NCBI GenBank assembly: GCA_041917255.1
Contig: JAYRYA010000004.1
Coordinates: 120,028-184,027 of the forward strand
Direction of reading: 5' to 3'
From: Zoogloea sp041917255
GTDB lineage: Bacteria > Pseudomonadota > Gammaproteobacteria > Burkholderiales > Rhodocyclaceae
DNA: 64,000 bases
In this document: piece after piece, positions 14,652-22,721 of the stretch
Layout of the letters: each line of letters begins with the position of its first letter
Position numbering within the stretch: the first letter of the stretch is position 1
Notes under the pieces: model-generated
Databases searched by the model: none
What the model saw: only the letters and a program-made list of their open reading frames with translations
What the model was told of the DNA's origin: nothing
Made by a program: the position numbers and the translations under genes

Positions 14652-17177
14652 ATGAAAATCATTGTTGTCGGCCACGGCATGGTGGGCCACAAGTTCCTCG
14701 AAGAACTTCAGTCCCAATCCATCGCCTCCCCTGAGGTCACGGTACTGTGCGAGGAGCCTCGCGCCGCCTACGACCGGGTACATCTTTCCGAATTCTTCGC
14801 CGGCAAGACGGCCGACGACCTTTCCCTGGTGGCGCCGGGCTTTTTTGACGAGAGCGGCTTTGCGCTGCGCCTCAATACCCGCGCCACCGCCATCGACCGT
14901 CGCAACAAGACGGTGACCACCGCCGAAGGCGAGGTGCTGTCTTACGACAAGCTGGTGCTGGCCACCGGCTCCGTGCCCTTCGTGCCGCCGGTCAAGGGCA
15001 ACGACCGGGCCGACTGCTTCGTCTATCGCACCATCGAGGATCTGGAGGCGATGACCGAATGCGGCGCCCGCTCCAAGACCGGCGTGGTGGTGGGCGGCGG
15101 CCTGCTGGGCCTCGAATGTGCCAAGGCCCTGCGCGATCTGGGCCTCGAAACCCATGTAGTGGAGTTCGCCCCGCGCCTGATGGCGGTGCAGGTGGACGAC
15201 GACGGCGGCCGCATCCTGCGCAGCAAGATCGAAGAGCTGGGCGTGAAGGTGCACACCAACCGCAACACCGTCGAGATCGTCGATGGTGCCCGCGGCCGGC
15301 ATCGCATGGTGTTTGCCGATGGCAGCCACCTCGAGACCGACATGATCGTGTTCTCCGCCGGCATCCGCCCGCGGGACGAGCTGGCCCGTCAGAACGCGCT
15401 GGCGGTGGGCGCCCGCGGTGGCGTGGCGGTGAATGACCACTGTGGCACCAGCGATCCGGACATCTACGCCATTGGCGAGTGCGCGGCCTGGAACGACATG
15501 GTGTATGGCCTGGTGGCCCCGGGCTACGACATGGCCCGGGTGGTGGCCAAGCACATCGCTGGTCAGCAGGAAGCGGCCTTTGCCGGCGCCGACATGAGCA
15601 CCAAGCTCAAGCTGATGGGCGTGGATGTGGCGAGTATCGGCGATGCCCAGGGCCGCACCGCCGGTTGCCGCAGCTTCCGCTACATGGACGAGGCGAAGCA
15701 GGTCTACAAGAAGATCGTCACCAGCCCCGACGGCAAGACCCTGATCGGCGCCGTGCTGGTGGGCAATGCCGACGAATACGGCACGTTGCTGCAGATGGCC
15801 CTCAACGGCATCGCGCTGCCGGCCGACCCCGAGTTCCTGATCCTGCCGTCCAGCGACGGCAAGGCCAAGCCGGGCCTGGGCGTGGATGCCCTCCCCGACA
15901 GCGCCCAGATCTGTTCGTGCAACAACGTCACCAAGGGTCAGATCTGCGCGGCGGTGGCCGACGGCGTTTCCGACATCGGCGGCATGAAGGCCTGCACCAA
16001 GGCCGGCGCCACCTGTGGCGGCTGCGTGCCCCTGGTCACCCAGGTGATGAAGGCCGAGATGGCGCGCCTGGGCATGGCGGTGAACAACCACATCTGCGAA
16101 CACTTCCCGTATTCGCGCCAGGAGCTCTTCCACCTCATCAAGGTGGGCGAGATCAAGAGCTTCGACGAGCTGATCGCCAAGCACGGCAAGGGCCTCGGCT
16201 GCGACATCTGCAAGCCCGCCGCGGCGAGCATCTTCGCGTCGTGCTGGAACGAGTTCGTGCTGAAGAAGGATCTGGCCAGCCTGCAGGACAGCAACGATTA
16301 CTTCCTGGGCAACATCCAGAAGGATGGCACCTACTCCGTCGTGCCGCGCATGCCGGGCGGCGAAGTGACCCCGGACGGCCTGATCGCCGTGGGCCAGGTG
16401 GCCAAGAAGTTCGGCCTCTACACCAAGGTGACCGGTGGCCAGCGGGTCGATCTGTTCGGTGCCCGCGTCGAACAGCTGCCGCTGATCTGGGAAGAGCTGA
16501 TCGCCGCCGGCTTCGAATCCGGCCACGCCTATGGCAAGAGCCTGCGGACCGTGAAGAGCTGTGTCGGCTCCACCTGGTGCCGCTACGGCGTGGATGACAG
16601 CGTCGGCCTCGCCGTCGAGCTGGAGAACCGTTACAAGGGCCTGCGCGCGCCCCACAAGATCAAGTTCGGCGTGTCGGGCTGCACCCGCGAGTGCGCCGAG
16701 GCCCAGGGCAAGGACGTGGGCATCATCGCCACCGACAAGGGCTGGAACCTCTACGTGTGCGGTAACGGCGGCATGAAGCCGCGCCACGCCGAGCTGATCG
16801 CGGCTGATCTCTCGAAGGAAAGGCTGGTCCAGCTGATCGACCGTTTCCTGATGTTCTACGTGCGTACTGCCGACCGTCTGCAGCGTACCAGCACCTGGCG
16901 CGACAACCTGGAAGGCGGCCTCGACTACCTGAAGGACGTGGTGGTGAACGACAGCCTGGGCCTTGCCGCCGAGCTGGAAGCCCAGATGCAGCACGTGGTG
17001 GATACCTACCAGTGCGAATGGAAGACCGCCGTCACCAACCCGGACGTGCGCAAGCGCTTCCGCACCTTCGTCAATAGCGACAAGGCCGATGAGCGCATTG
17101 TCTTCGTGGAAGAGCGTGGCCAGATCCGCCCCGCCCGCCCCGAAGAACGCGCCACCCCCCTTGCCGAAACCGCCTGA
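14652..17177 (+). CDS. nirB: Assimilatory nitrite reductase [NAD(P)H], large subunit
   Basis: An 841-residue siroheme nitrite reductase that reduces nitrite to ammonium in the cytoplasm with NAD(P)H. Domains in order: FAD/NAD-binding oxidoreductase (VVGHGMVGHKFLEEL at the N-terminus, GVVVGGGLLGLECA for NAD), a BFD-like [2Fe-2S] domain near 418-460 (CSCNNVTKGQIC and CTKAGATCGGC), then the ferredoxin-like and siroheme/[4Fe-4S] domains. The siroheme-cluster cysteines are C637, C643, C677 and C681 (CVGSTWC and CTREC). The length matches the family. It heads nirB-nirD-nirC-kinase, behind a sigma-54 promoter and a structured leader, which points to control by nitrogen limitation and nitrate/nitrite. 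Confidence 0.97.
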   Translation: MKIIVVGHGMVGHKFLEELQSQSIASPEVTVLCEEPRAAYDRVHLSEFFAGKTADDLSLVAPGFFDESGFALRLNTRATAIDRRNKTVTTAEGEVLSYDKLVLATGSVPFVPPVKGNDRADCFVYRTIEDLEAMTECGARSKTGVVVGGGLLGLECAKALRDLGLETHVVEFAPRLMAVQVDDDGGRILRSKIEELGVKVHTNRNTVEIVDGARGRHRMVFADGSHLETDMIVFSAGIRPRDELARQNALAVGARGGVAVNDHCGTSDPDIYAIGECAAWNDMVYGLVAPGYDMARVVAKHIAGQQEAAFAGADMSTKLKLMGVDVASIGDAQGRTAGCRSFRYMDEAKQVYKKIVTSPDGKTLIGAVLVGNADEYGTLLQMALNGIALPADPEFLILPSSDGKAKPGLGVDALPDSAQICSCNNVTKGQICAAVADGVSDIGGMKACTKAGATCGGCVPLVTQVMKAEMARLGMAVNNHICEHFPYSRQELFHLIKVGEIKSFDELIAKHGKGLGCDICKPAAASIFASCWNEFVLKKDLASLQDSNDYFLGNIQKDGTYSVVPRMPGGEVTPDGLIAVGQVAKKFGLYTKVTGGQRVDLFGARVEQLPLIWEELIAAGFESGHAYGKSLRTVKSCVGSTWCRYGVDDSVGLAVELENRYKGLRAPHKIKFGVSGCTRECAEAQGKDVGIIATDKGWNLYVCGNGGMKPRHAELIAADLSKERLVQLIDRFLMFYVRTADRLQRTSTWRDNLEGGLDYLKDVVVNDSLGLAAELEAQMQHVVDTYQCEWKTAVTNPDVRKRFRTFVNSDKADERIVFVEERGQIRPARPEERATPLAETA

Positions 17178-17188
17178 GGAGCACGCCC

Positions 17189-17527
17189 ATGAGCAACGCA
17201 CCCCTTGAATGGACCACCGTGTGCCCGGTGGACGACATCCTCCCCAACACCGGCGTCAGTGCGCTGGTGGACGGGCGCCACGTGGCGGTCTTCCGCATCG
17301 GTGACGCAGAGTTCTACGCCATCGACAACGTGGACCCCAAGTCCGGCGCCAGCGTCCTCTCCCGGGGGCTGGTAGGCAGCCTGGGCGAGCACGTGGTAGT
17401 GGCCTCGCCGCTCTACAAGAACCACTTCGACCTGCGCTCCGGTGAATGCCTGGAGGCGCCGGAACACTCGGTGCGCGCCCACACGGTGCGCATCGAGGAC
17501 GGCAGCGTGCAGGTCGCGCTGGCCTGA
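17189..17527 (+). CDS. nirD: Nitrite reductase small subunit
   Basis: A 112-residue Rieske-fold subunit of NirBD. Typical strings are WTTVCPVDDILPNTG, VFRIGDAEFYAIDN, RGLVGSLGEHVVVASPLY and HFDLRSGECLE. As in E. coli NirD the Cys/His cluster ligands of true Rieske proteins are absent, so it binds no cluster and presumably acts structurally. It starts 11 bases after nirB, with GAGGAG near the start. Confidence 0.95.
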   Translation: MSNAPLEWTTVCPVDDILPNTGVSALVDGRHVAVFRIGDAEFYAIDNVDPKSGASVLSRGLVGSLGEHVVVASPLYKNHFDLRSGECLEAPEHSVRAHTVRIEDGSVQVALA

Positions 17528-17534
17528 TCCGCAG

Positions 17535-17552
17535 GTCGGGCGTCAGCCCGAC
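17535..17552. repeat. Small REP-like palindrome
   Basis: GTCGGGC-GTCA-GCCCGAC, a seven-base-pair hairpin with a four-base loop, lies directly after nirD. It resembles the larger GTCGGGTTA...TAACCCGAC palindrome at 24286-24315 and may belong to the same repeat family. Confidence 0.5.
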
Positions 17553-17567
17553 ATCCCCTGCCTCGTT

Positions 17568-17601
17568 CCCGTGGTGTCGAATTTCGGTTCGACACCACGG
17601 G
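17568..17601. promoter_or_regulatory. Strong hairpin between nirD and nirC
   Basis: CCCGTGGTGTCGAA (17568-17581) and TTCGACACCACGGG (17588-17601) form a perfect 14-base-pair stem with a six-base TTTCGG loop. No T-run follows, so it is not a standard terminator. It could protect the nirBD message from 3' decay or lower expression of the downstream channel and kinase. Confidence 0.65.
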
Positions 17602-17678
17602 CTGAGCGCAACGCAACAAGACGCGACGTGCGGCCCCCGCGCGATCCCGGCCTGCCGGCCAACATGAAGGAAACCAAC

Positions 17679-18491
17679 ATGGCCTACCTCGCTCCTGCCG
17701 AATTCGTCACCAAGATGGTGGACGCCGGCGAATCCAAGCTGCTGATGTCCACCCGCGACACCCTGATCCGTGCCTACATGGCCGGCGCCATCCTGGCGCT
17801 GGCTGCGGCGTTTGCCGTGAGCGTCACCGTCAATACCGGCAACCCGCTTGTCGGCGCGCTGTTGTTTCCGGTGGGCTTCTGCATGCTCTACCTGCTGGGC
17901 TTTGATCTGCTGACCGGGGTGTTCACCCTGGCGCCGCTGGCGGTGCTCGACAAGCGCGCCGGCGCCACCTGGGGCGGCGTGATGCGTAACTGGAGCCTGG
18001 TGTTCACCGGCAACTTTGCCGGCGCCCTCACCGTGGCGGTGTTCATGGCCGTCATCTTCACCAGCGGCTTCACCGAAGCGCCCAACGCCATCGGCCAGAA
18101 GATCGGCCACATCGGCGAAGGTCGCACGGTGGGTTACGCGGCCCACGGCGCCGGCGGCATGCTCACCCTGTTCATCCGTGCCGTGATGTGCAACTGGATG
18201 GTGTCCACCGGCGTGGTGGCCGCGATGATGTCCACCAGCGTGTCGGGCAAGGTCATCGCCATGTGGATGCCGATCCTGGTGTTCTTCTACATGGGCTTCG
18301 AGCACAGCATCGTGAACATGTACCTGTTCCCGTCGGGCCTGATGCTGGGCGGCAACTTCACGTTCATGGATTACATGATCTGGAACGAGATCCCCACCGT
18401 GTTGGGCAACCTCGTCGGCGGCCTGACCTTCGTGGGCGCCACCCTGTACTCCACCCACTACAAGACCGCACCGAAGCGCAAGGCCGCCTGA
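17679..18491 (+). CDS. nirC: Formate/nitrite transporter family channel (NirC-like)
   Basis: A 270-residue membrane protein of the FocA/NirC family with six hydrophobic helices: LIRAYMAGAILALAAAFAV, LLFPVGFCMLYLLGFDLLTG, GNFAGALTVAVFMAV, and FYMGFEHSIVNMYLFP with the conserved pore histidine region. It imports nitrite (or exchanges it with protons) to feed NirBD. ATG 17679 was chosen because AAGGA sits seven bases upstream; an in-frame ATG at 17664 has no such site. The gene lies about 150 bases after nirD, across two hairpins, and is followed after two bases by the kinase gene. Confidence 0.93.
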   Translation: MAYLAPAEFVTKMVDAGESKLLMSTRDTLIRAYMAGAILALAAAFAVSVTVNTGNPLVGALLFPVGFCMLYLLGFDLLTGVFTLAPLAVLDKRAGATWGGVMRNWSLVFTGNFAGALTVAVFMAVIFTSGFTEAPNAIGQKIGHIGEGRTVGYAAHGAGGMLTLFIRAVMCNWMVSTGVVAAMMSTSVSGKVIAMWMPILVFFYMGFEHSIVNMYLFPSGLMLGGNFTFMDYMIWNEIPTVLGNLVGGLTFVGATLYSTHYKTAPKRKAA

Positions 18492-18493
18492 GC

Positions 18494-20233
18494 GTGACTG
18501 GCAGCGCCCTGCGTGTGAGCCTCGGCCAGGCATCCCTGGCCGGGGCTCACGACGTTAACCAGGATTTCCACGGCGCCCTGCTGCCCAAGGGCCACCTGCT
18601 GGCCAGCAAGGGCATTGCGCTGGCCATCGCCGATGGCATCAGCTCGAGCGCGGTGAGCCAGCTCGCCAGCCAGACGGCGGTGGGCTCGTTTCTCGAGGAT
18701 TACTACGCCACCTCCGAGGCGTGGTCGGTGCGCCGGGCGGCCGAGCGGGTGCTCTCCGCCACCAACTCGTGGCTGCATTCCCAGACCATGGGCGGCGACG
18801 GACGCTTCGAGAAGGACCGCGGCTTCGTGTGCACCTTCTGCGCGCTGATCCTCAAGGGGCGCGACCTGCACCTGCTCCATGTGGGCGATTCGCGCATCTA
18901 CCGGCTGCACCCCCAGGCGCTGGAACAGCTCACCGAGGATCACCGGGTGCGCATGTCGTCCACCGAGTCGTATCTGGGGCGGGCGCTGGGCGTCGGGCCC
19001 CATGTGGAGATCGACTACCGGGGCTGGGCGGCCGAGGTGGGCGAGGTGTATCTGCTCGCCACCGACGGCGCCTACACCCACCTGCAGGCCGAGGATATCC
19101 ACGCCGCCCTGGGCCGCCATCCGGACGATCTGGACGCCGCCGCATCCGATCTGGTGAGCCTCGCCCACCGCCGTGGCTCCACCGACGACGCAACCCTGCA
19201 GCTTCTGCGCATCGACGCGCTCCCGGCGAGCGATGCGCCCCACCCGCAGCTGCGCCGCGAGGGGCTGGCGATGCCGCCCCAGCTTGCCCCGCGGATGGAG
19301 TTCGAAGGCTTCACCATCCTGCGCGAGCTGCAGGTGAGCGCCCGCAGCCACCTGCATCTGGCGGTGGATCAGGTGAGTGGCCAGCAGTACGTCATCAAGA
19401 CGCCCTCCGTGGACCTGAGCCAGGACGCCGACTACCTCGACCGCTTCGTGCTGGAAGAGTGGATCGCCCGCCGTGTCGACAGCCCTCATGTGGTGAAGAC
19501 CTGGCCCGGCGACCGTCCGCGAAGCCACCTGTTTGTGGCGATGGCTTTCATCGACGGTCAGACCCTCGCCCAGTGGCGGGTGGATAACCCCCAGCCCAGC
19601 CTGGAGGCCGTGCGCGGCATCGTCGTGCAGATCGCCCAGGGCCTGCAGGCCCTGCATCGGCGCGAGATGCTCCACCAGGATCTGCGCCCCGAGAACGTGA
19701 TGATCGACGCCCAGGGCACGGTCAAGCTCATCGACCTGGCTAACGCCCATGTGGAAGGGCTGGCCGAATATCACCGGGACGCGCACGTCACCGGCGTGCC
19801 CGGCACCCTGCAGTATGTCGCGCCTGAATACCTGCTGGGCGAAGGCGGCAGCCAGCAGAGCGAGCTGTTTTCGCTGGCGGCGATCACCTATCAGCTCCTC
19901 ACCGGTCAGCTGCCCTACGGGCTGGAAGCAACCCGCGTGCGCAGCCCGGCCGACCTGCGCCGCCTGCGCTACGTGCCGGCGCGCCACCTGCGCCCGGATC
20001 TGCCGGCGTGGGTGGACGCGGTGCTCGCCAAGGCCCTCAGCCCCCAGCCGGACAAGCGCCAGGCGGTGATCTCGGAGTTCGTGCAGGATCTGAAGGCGCC
20101 GGGCGCGCAGTTCCAGCAGGCCCGCATCACCCCGCTGATCGACCGCGATCCGGTGCTGTTCTGGAAGTGCAGCACCGCGGTGCTGGGGCTGGCGGTGGTT
20201 GGGTTGCTGGGGCTGCGGGTGTTCGGGCACTGA
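18494..20233 (+). CDS. Bifunctional PP2C-type phosphatase / serine-threonine protein kinase, membrane anchored
   Basis: A 579-residue fusion starting at GTG 18494. Residues 1-240 form a PP2C phosphatase with the metal-binding aspartates in HDVNQD (19-24), ADGISSS, GDSRIYR, ATDGAY and DDAT. Residues about 270-540 form a Hanks-type kinase: lysine in YVIKTP near 302, catalytic loop HQDLRPENVMI near 395, and a DFG variant in LIDLANA. One C-terminal transmembrane helix (VLGLAVVGLLGLRVF) ends the protein. Such phosphatase-kinase fusions recur at the end of nitrate/nitrite assimilation operons in proteobacteria. Here it follows nirC by two bases, so post-translational control of nitrite uptake or reduction is likely. 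The substrate is unknown. Confidence 0.9.
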   Translation: MTGSALRVSLGQASLAGAHDVNQDFHGALLPKGHLLASKGIALAIADGISSSAVSQLASQTAVGSFLEDYYATSEAWSVRRAAERVLSATNSWLHSQTMGGDGRFEKDRGFVCTFCALILKGRDLHLLHVGDSRIYRLHPQALEQLTEDHRVRMSSTESYLGRALGVGPHVEIDYRGWAAEVGEVYLLATDGAYTHLQAEDIHAALGRHPDDLDAAASDLVSLAHRRGSTDDATLQLLRIDALPASDAPHPQLRREGLAMPPQLAPRMEFEGFTILRELQVSARSHLHLAVDQVSGQQYVIKTPSVDLSQDADYLDRFVLEEWIARRVDSPHVVKTWPGDRPRSHLFVAMAFIDGQTLAQWRVDNPQPSLEAVRGIVVQIAQGLQALHRREMLHQDLRPENVMIDAQGTVKLIDLANAHVEGLAEYHRDAHVTGVPGTLQYVAPEYLLGEGGSQQSELFSLAAITYQLLTGQLPYGLEATRVRSPADLRRLRYVPARHLRPDLPAWVDAVLAKALSPQPDKRQAVISEFVQDLKAPGAQFQQARITPLIDRDPVLFWKCSTAVLGLAVVGLLGLRVFGH

Positions 20234-20257
20234 GGCGCTGCCCGCGGGTATACGCAG

Positions 20258-20279
20258 AAAGGGGGCCGAGGCCCCCTTT
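20258..20279. terminator. Bidirectional terminator between nir operon and beta-oxidation operon
   Basis: AAAGGGGGCC (20258-20267), GA, GGCCCCCTTT (20270-20279) form a GC-rich hairpin flanked by A and T runs on both sides. It lies between the convergent kinase and crotonase genes and can serve both strands. Confidence 0.85.
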
Positions 20280-20302
20280 ACTTTGTCCGTCGAACCGAAT
20301 AA

Positions 20303-21079
20303 TTACTGGTTCTTGAACTCGGCCTTGCGCTTCTCGACGAAGGCGGCCATGCCTTCCTTCTGGTCGTCGAGGGCGAAGCTGGAGTGGAACACGCGGCGCT
20401 CGAAGAGCAGGCCTTCGTTGAGGCCGGATTCGAAGCTGCGGTTGATGGATTCCTTGATCATCATGATGACGGGCAGGGAGTAGCTGGCGATGGTGGCGGC
20501 GGCGGCGAGGGCTTCTTCCACCAGCTTGTCGGCGGGGATCACGCGGGCCACCAGGCCGGCCTTCTCGGCTTCGGCGGCGTCCATCATGCGGGCGGTGAGG
20601 CACAGGTCCATGGCCTTGGCCTTGCCTACGGCGCGGGGCAAGCGCTGGGTGCCGCCGGCGCCGGGCAGGGTGCCGAGCTTCACTTCGGGCTGGCCGAACT
20701 TGGCGGTGTCGGCGGCGAAGATCATGTCGCAGCTCATGGCGAGCTCACAGCCGCCACCCAGGGCGAAGCCGGCCACCGCGGCGATCACCGGCTTGCGGAA
20801 GGTCTTGAGGCGCTCCCAGTTGCGGGTGATGTAGTCGCCCTTGTAGGCGTCCATGTAGCTGAACTTGGCCATCATGCCGATGTCCGCGCCGGCGGCGAAG
20901 GCCTTCTCGGAGCCGGTGATGACCACGCAGCCGATGTTCTCGTCGGCCTCGAAGCCGTCCAGCGCCACGCCCAGCTCATCGACGAGGGCGTCGTTGAGGG
21001 CGTTGAGGGCCTTGGGGCGGTTGAGGGTGATGAAGCCGACCTTGCCACGGGTCTCGACGATGATGTTCTGGTAATCCAT
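20303..21079 (-). CDS. Enoyl-CoA hydratase (crotonase family)
   Basis: A 258-residue crotonase, the normal length for short-chain enoyl-CoA hydratase. Motifs: FITLNRPKALNALN, the oxyanion-hole strings AFAAGADIGMM and AGFALGGGCELAMSCD, and the catalytic glutamates in FGQPEVKLGTLPGAGGTQ. It hydrates trans-2-enoyl-CoA to 3-hydroxyacyl-CoA. It is the last gene of a minus-strand beta-oxidation operon and has a GGAGG ribosome binding site. The substrate chain cannot be told from sequence. Confidence 0.95.
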   Translation of the reverse strand: MDYQNIIVETRGKVGFITLNRPKALNALNDALVDELGVALDGFEADENIGCVVITGSEKAFAAGADIGMMAKFSYMDAYKGDYITRNWERLKTFRKPVIAAVAGFALGGGCELAMSCDMIFAADTAKFGQPEVKLGTLPGAGGTQRLPRAVGKAKAMDLCLTARMMDAAEAEKAGLVARVIPADKLVEEALAAAATIASYSLPVIMMIKESINRSFESGLNEGLLFERRVFHSSFALDDQKEGMAAFVEKRKAEFKNQ

Positions 21080-21101
21080 GTGTCCTCCAGGTGTGTTTTA
21101 G

Positions 21102-22247
21102 TTAAATCGCCCCGGCACGGCGCAGGCCGTCGATGGCGTCGGGGGTGAAGCCCCAGTCTGCGAGCACGTCCTCGCCCGTGGCGCCGACATGCGGCGGGCG
21201 GGGCGTTGTCGGGGTGCTGCGGCTGAAGCGGGGAGCGGGCGCCGGCTGAATGACGCCGCCCACTTCGATGAAGGTGCCGCGAGCCCGATTGTGCGGGTGT
21301 TCGGGCGCTTCGTCCATGTCCAGAACGGGCGCCACGCAAGCGTCGCTGCCCTCGAACACCGCGCACCATTCGTCGCGCGTGCGGGTGGCGAGATGGGCGG
21401 CGACGCGGGTCTTGAGTTCGGGCCAGCGGGCGCGATCCCACTGCGGCTTGAAATCCGGGTCGTCGATGCCGGCCCTCTGCAGAAACAGCGCGTAGAACTG
21501 CGGCTCGATGGGGCCGATGGAGACGTACTTGCCGTCGGCACAGCGATAGGTGTCGTAGAAGTGCGCGCCGCCGTCGAGCAGGTTGCTGCCGCGGGTCTGC
21601 CCCCACTGGCCCATGGCCTTGAGGGTGTACATCATCGTCATGAGCAGCGCCGAGCCGTCTGTCATCGCCGCATCCACCACCTGGCCCTTGCCGGAGGTAC
21701 GCGCCTCGGTGAGCGCGGCGAGCACGCCGACCACCAGCAGCATTGCACCACCTCCGCAGTCGGCCACCAGATTGAGGGGCACCACCGGTTTGCCACCGGG
21801 CTCGCCGATGGCGTGGAGCGCGCCGGAGAGGGACAGGTAGTTGATGTCATGGCCGGCGGTGGATGCCAGCGGCCCGGTCTGGCCCCAGCCGGTCATGCGG
21901 CCGTATACGAGGCGCGGGTTGGCGTTGATGCTCTCGTCCGGCCCAACGCCCAGGCGCTCCATCACGCCGGGGCGGTAGCCTTCGACGAGGATGTCGGCTC
22001 TGGCGACCAGCTCGCGAGCGGCGGCGAGGCCTTCGGGCTTCTTGAGATCCAGCGTGACGACGCGGCGGGAGCGGTTGAGGATGTCGATGTTCGGGTCGAA
22101 CAGATCGGACGCCGGCTTGGCGCCGGGGGCGGGCTTGCGTTCGATGCGCACGACTTCGGCGCCCAGGTCGGCGAGGATCATCGCGGCCATGGGGCAGGGG
22201 CCGAGGGCAGCGAATTCGACGACTTTGATGCCGTGGAGGGGGCCCAT
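21102..22247 (-). CDS. CaiB/BaiF (type III) CoA-transferase family, alpha-methylacyl-CoA racemase-like
   Basis: A 381-residue protein with the type III fold. The N-terminus is GPLHGIKVVEFAALGPCPM, then ILADLGAEVVRIERKP, NRSRRVVTLDLKKPEG, GHDINYLSLSGALH and an extended C-terminal region. In the racemase subgroup the GHDINY aspartate and the preceding histidine act as catalytic acid/base, and both are present. The neighbours (crotonase, acyl-CoA dehydrogenase, thiolase, SDR) make epimerisation of a 2-methyl-branched acyl-CoA before beta-oxidation the likely role; a CoA-transferase is the alternative. ATG 22247 has AAGGAG upstream. The longer frame to 22355 runs into repeat sequence and was rejected. 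Confidence 0.88.
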   Translation of the reverse strand: MGPLHGIKVVEFAALGPCPMAAMILADLGAEVVRIERKPAPGAKPASDLFDPNIDILNRSRRVVTLDLKKPEGLAAARELVARADILVEGYRPGVMERLGVGPDESINANPRLVYGRMTGWGQTGPLASTAGHDINYLSLSGALHAIGEPGGKPVVPLNLVADCGGGAMLLVVGVLAALTEARTSGKGQVVDAAMTDGSALLMTMMYTLKAMGQWGQTRGSNLLDGGAHFYDTYRCADGKYVSIGPIEPQFYALFLQRAGIDDPDFKPQWDRARWPELKTRVAAHLATRTRDEWCAVFEGSDACVAPVLDMDEAPEHPHNRARGTFIEVGGVIQPAPAPRFSRSTPTTPRPPHVGATGEDVLADWGFTPDAIDGLRRAGAI

Positions 22248-22293
22248 TTGGTTTTTCTCCTTTATTTTTGTATGCGGTGCTTCTTGGTTGCGC

Positions 22294-22532
22294 CGTTGGC
22301 CGGGTCTCGCCCCGGCGGGCGACTTCCTTTCTTGCGTCGCCAAGAAAGGAAGCAAAGAAGGCGACCCGGCTTCACCGGTCGGCCTGCGGCCGACTGCCCT
22401 GCGCTGCCCGAAGCGGGCGGCCGGCGCGGAACTCGCCGGCTGCGCCGGCTCAGACAGCCGCGCCGGAAGGCCCCGCCCGCTTCTCCGCTGCTCGGCGGAT
22501 CAGACGGGCTTTGGCTGGGCACCGAGCCTCTT
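22294..22532 (+). repeat. Dispersed intergenic repeat, copy A
   Basis: About 239 bases, recurring at 24013-24252 (same orientation) and 60605-60842 (inverted). It contains a hairpin CTTCCTTTCTT (22323-22333), loop GCGTCGCC, AAGAAAGGAAG (22342-22352), then a GC-rich part with GCGGCCGGCGC and CTGCTCGGCGG. It has no credible coding potential. It sits between the racemase-like and acyl-CoA dehydrogenase genes. The following spacer (22533-22721) holds only short palindromic, GC-rich sequence. Confidence 0.85.
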
Positions 22533-22721
22533 CGGGAGCCTCGGGTGGTTTGGGATGGTTTTTCCGGGGCGAACTTGCGTTCGCCTCGACAACTCACGCG
22601 TCGTAAAGGGTGTGAAGGGCGTAGCGAGCGGCCTGAGGTTGCGACGAGGAACGCAGCCGTACTTGAGTACGGCGAGTACCGGAATCGCAAGATCGGGCCG
22701 CGCAGTAGCCCGGCGCGCCCT

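Noticed and set aside
14277..17201. Very long minus-strand open frame opposite nirB
   Set aside because: nirB is certain on the plus strand; the antisense product is a His/Gly/Ala-rich shadow typical of high-GC third-codon bias.
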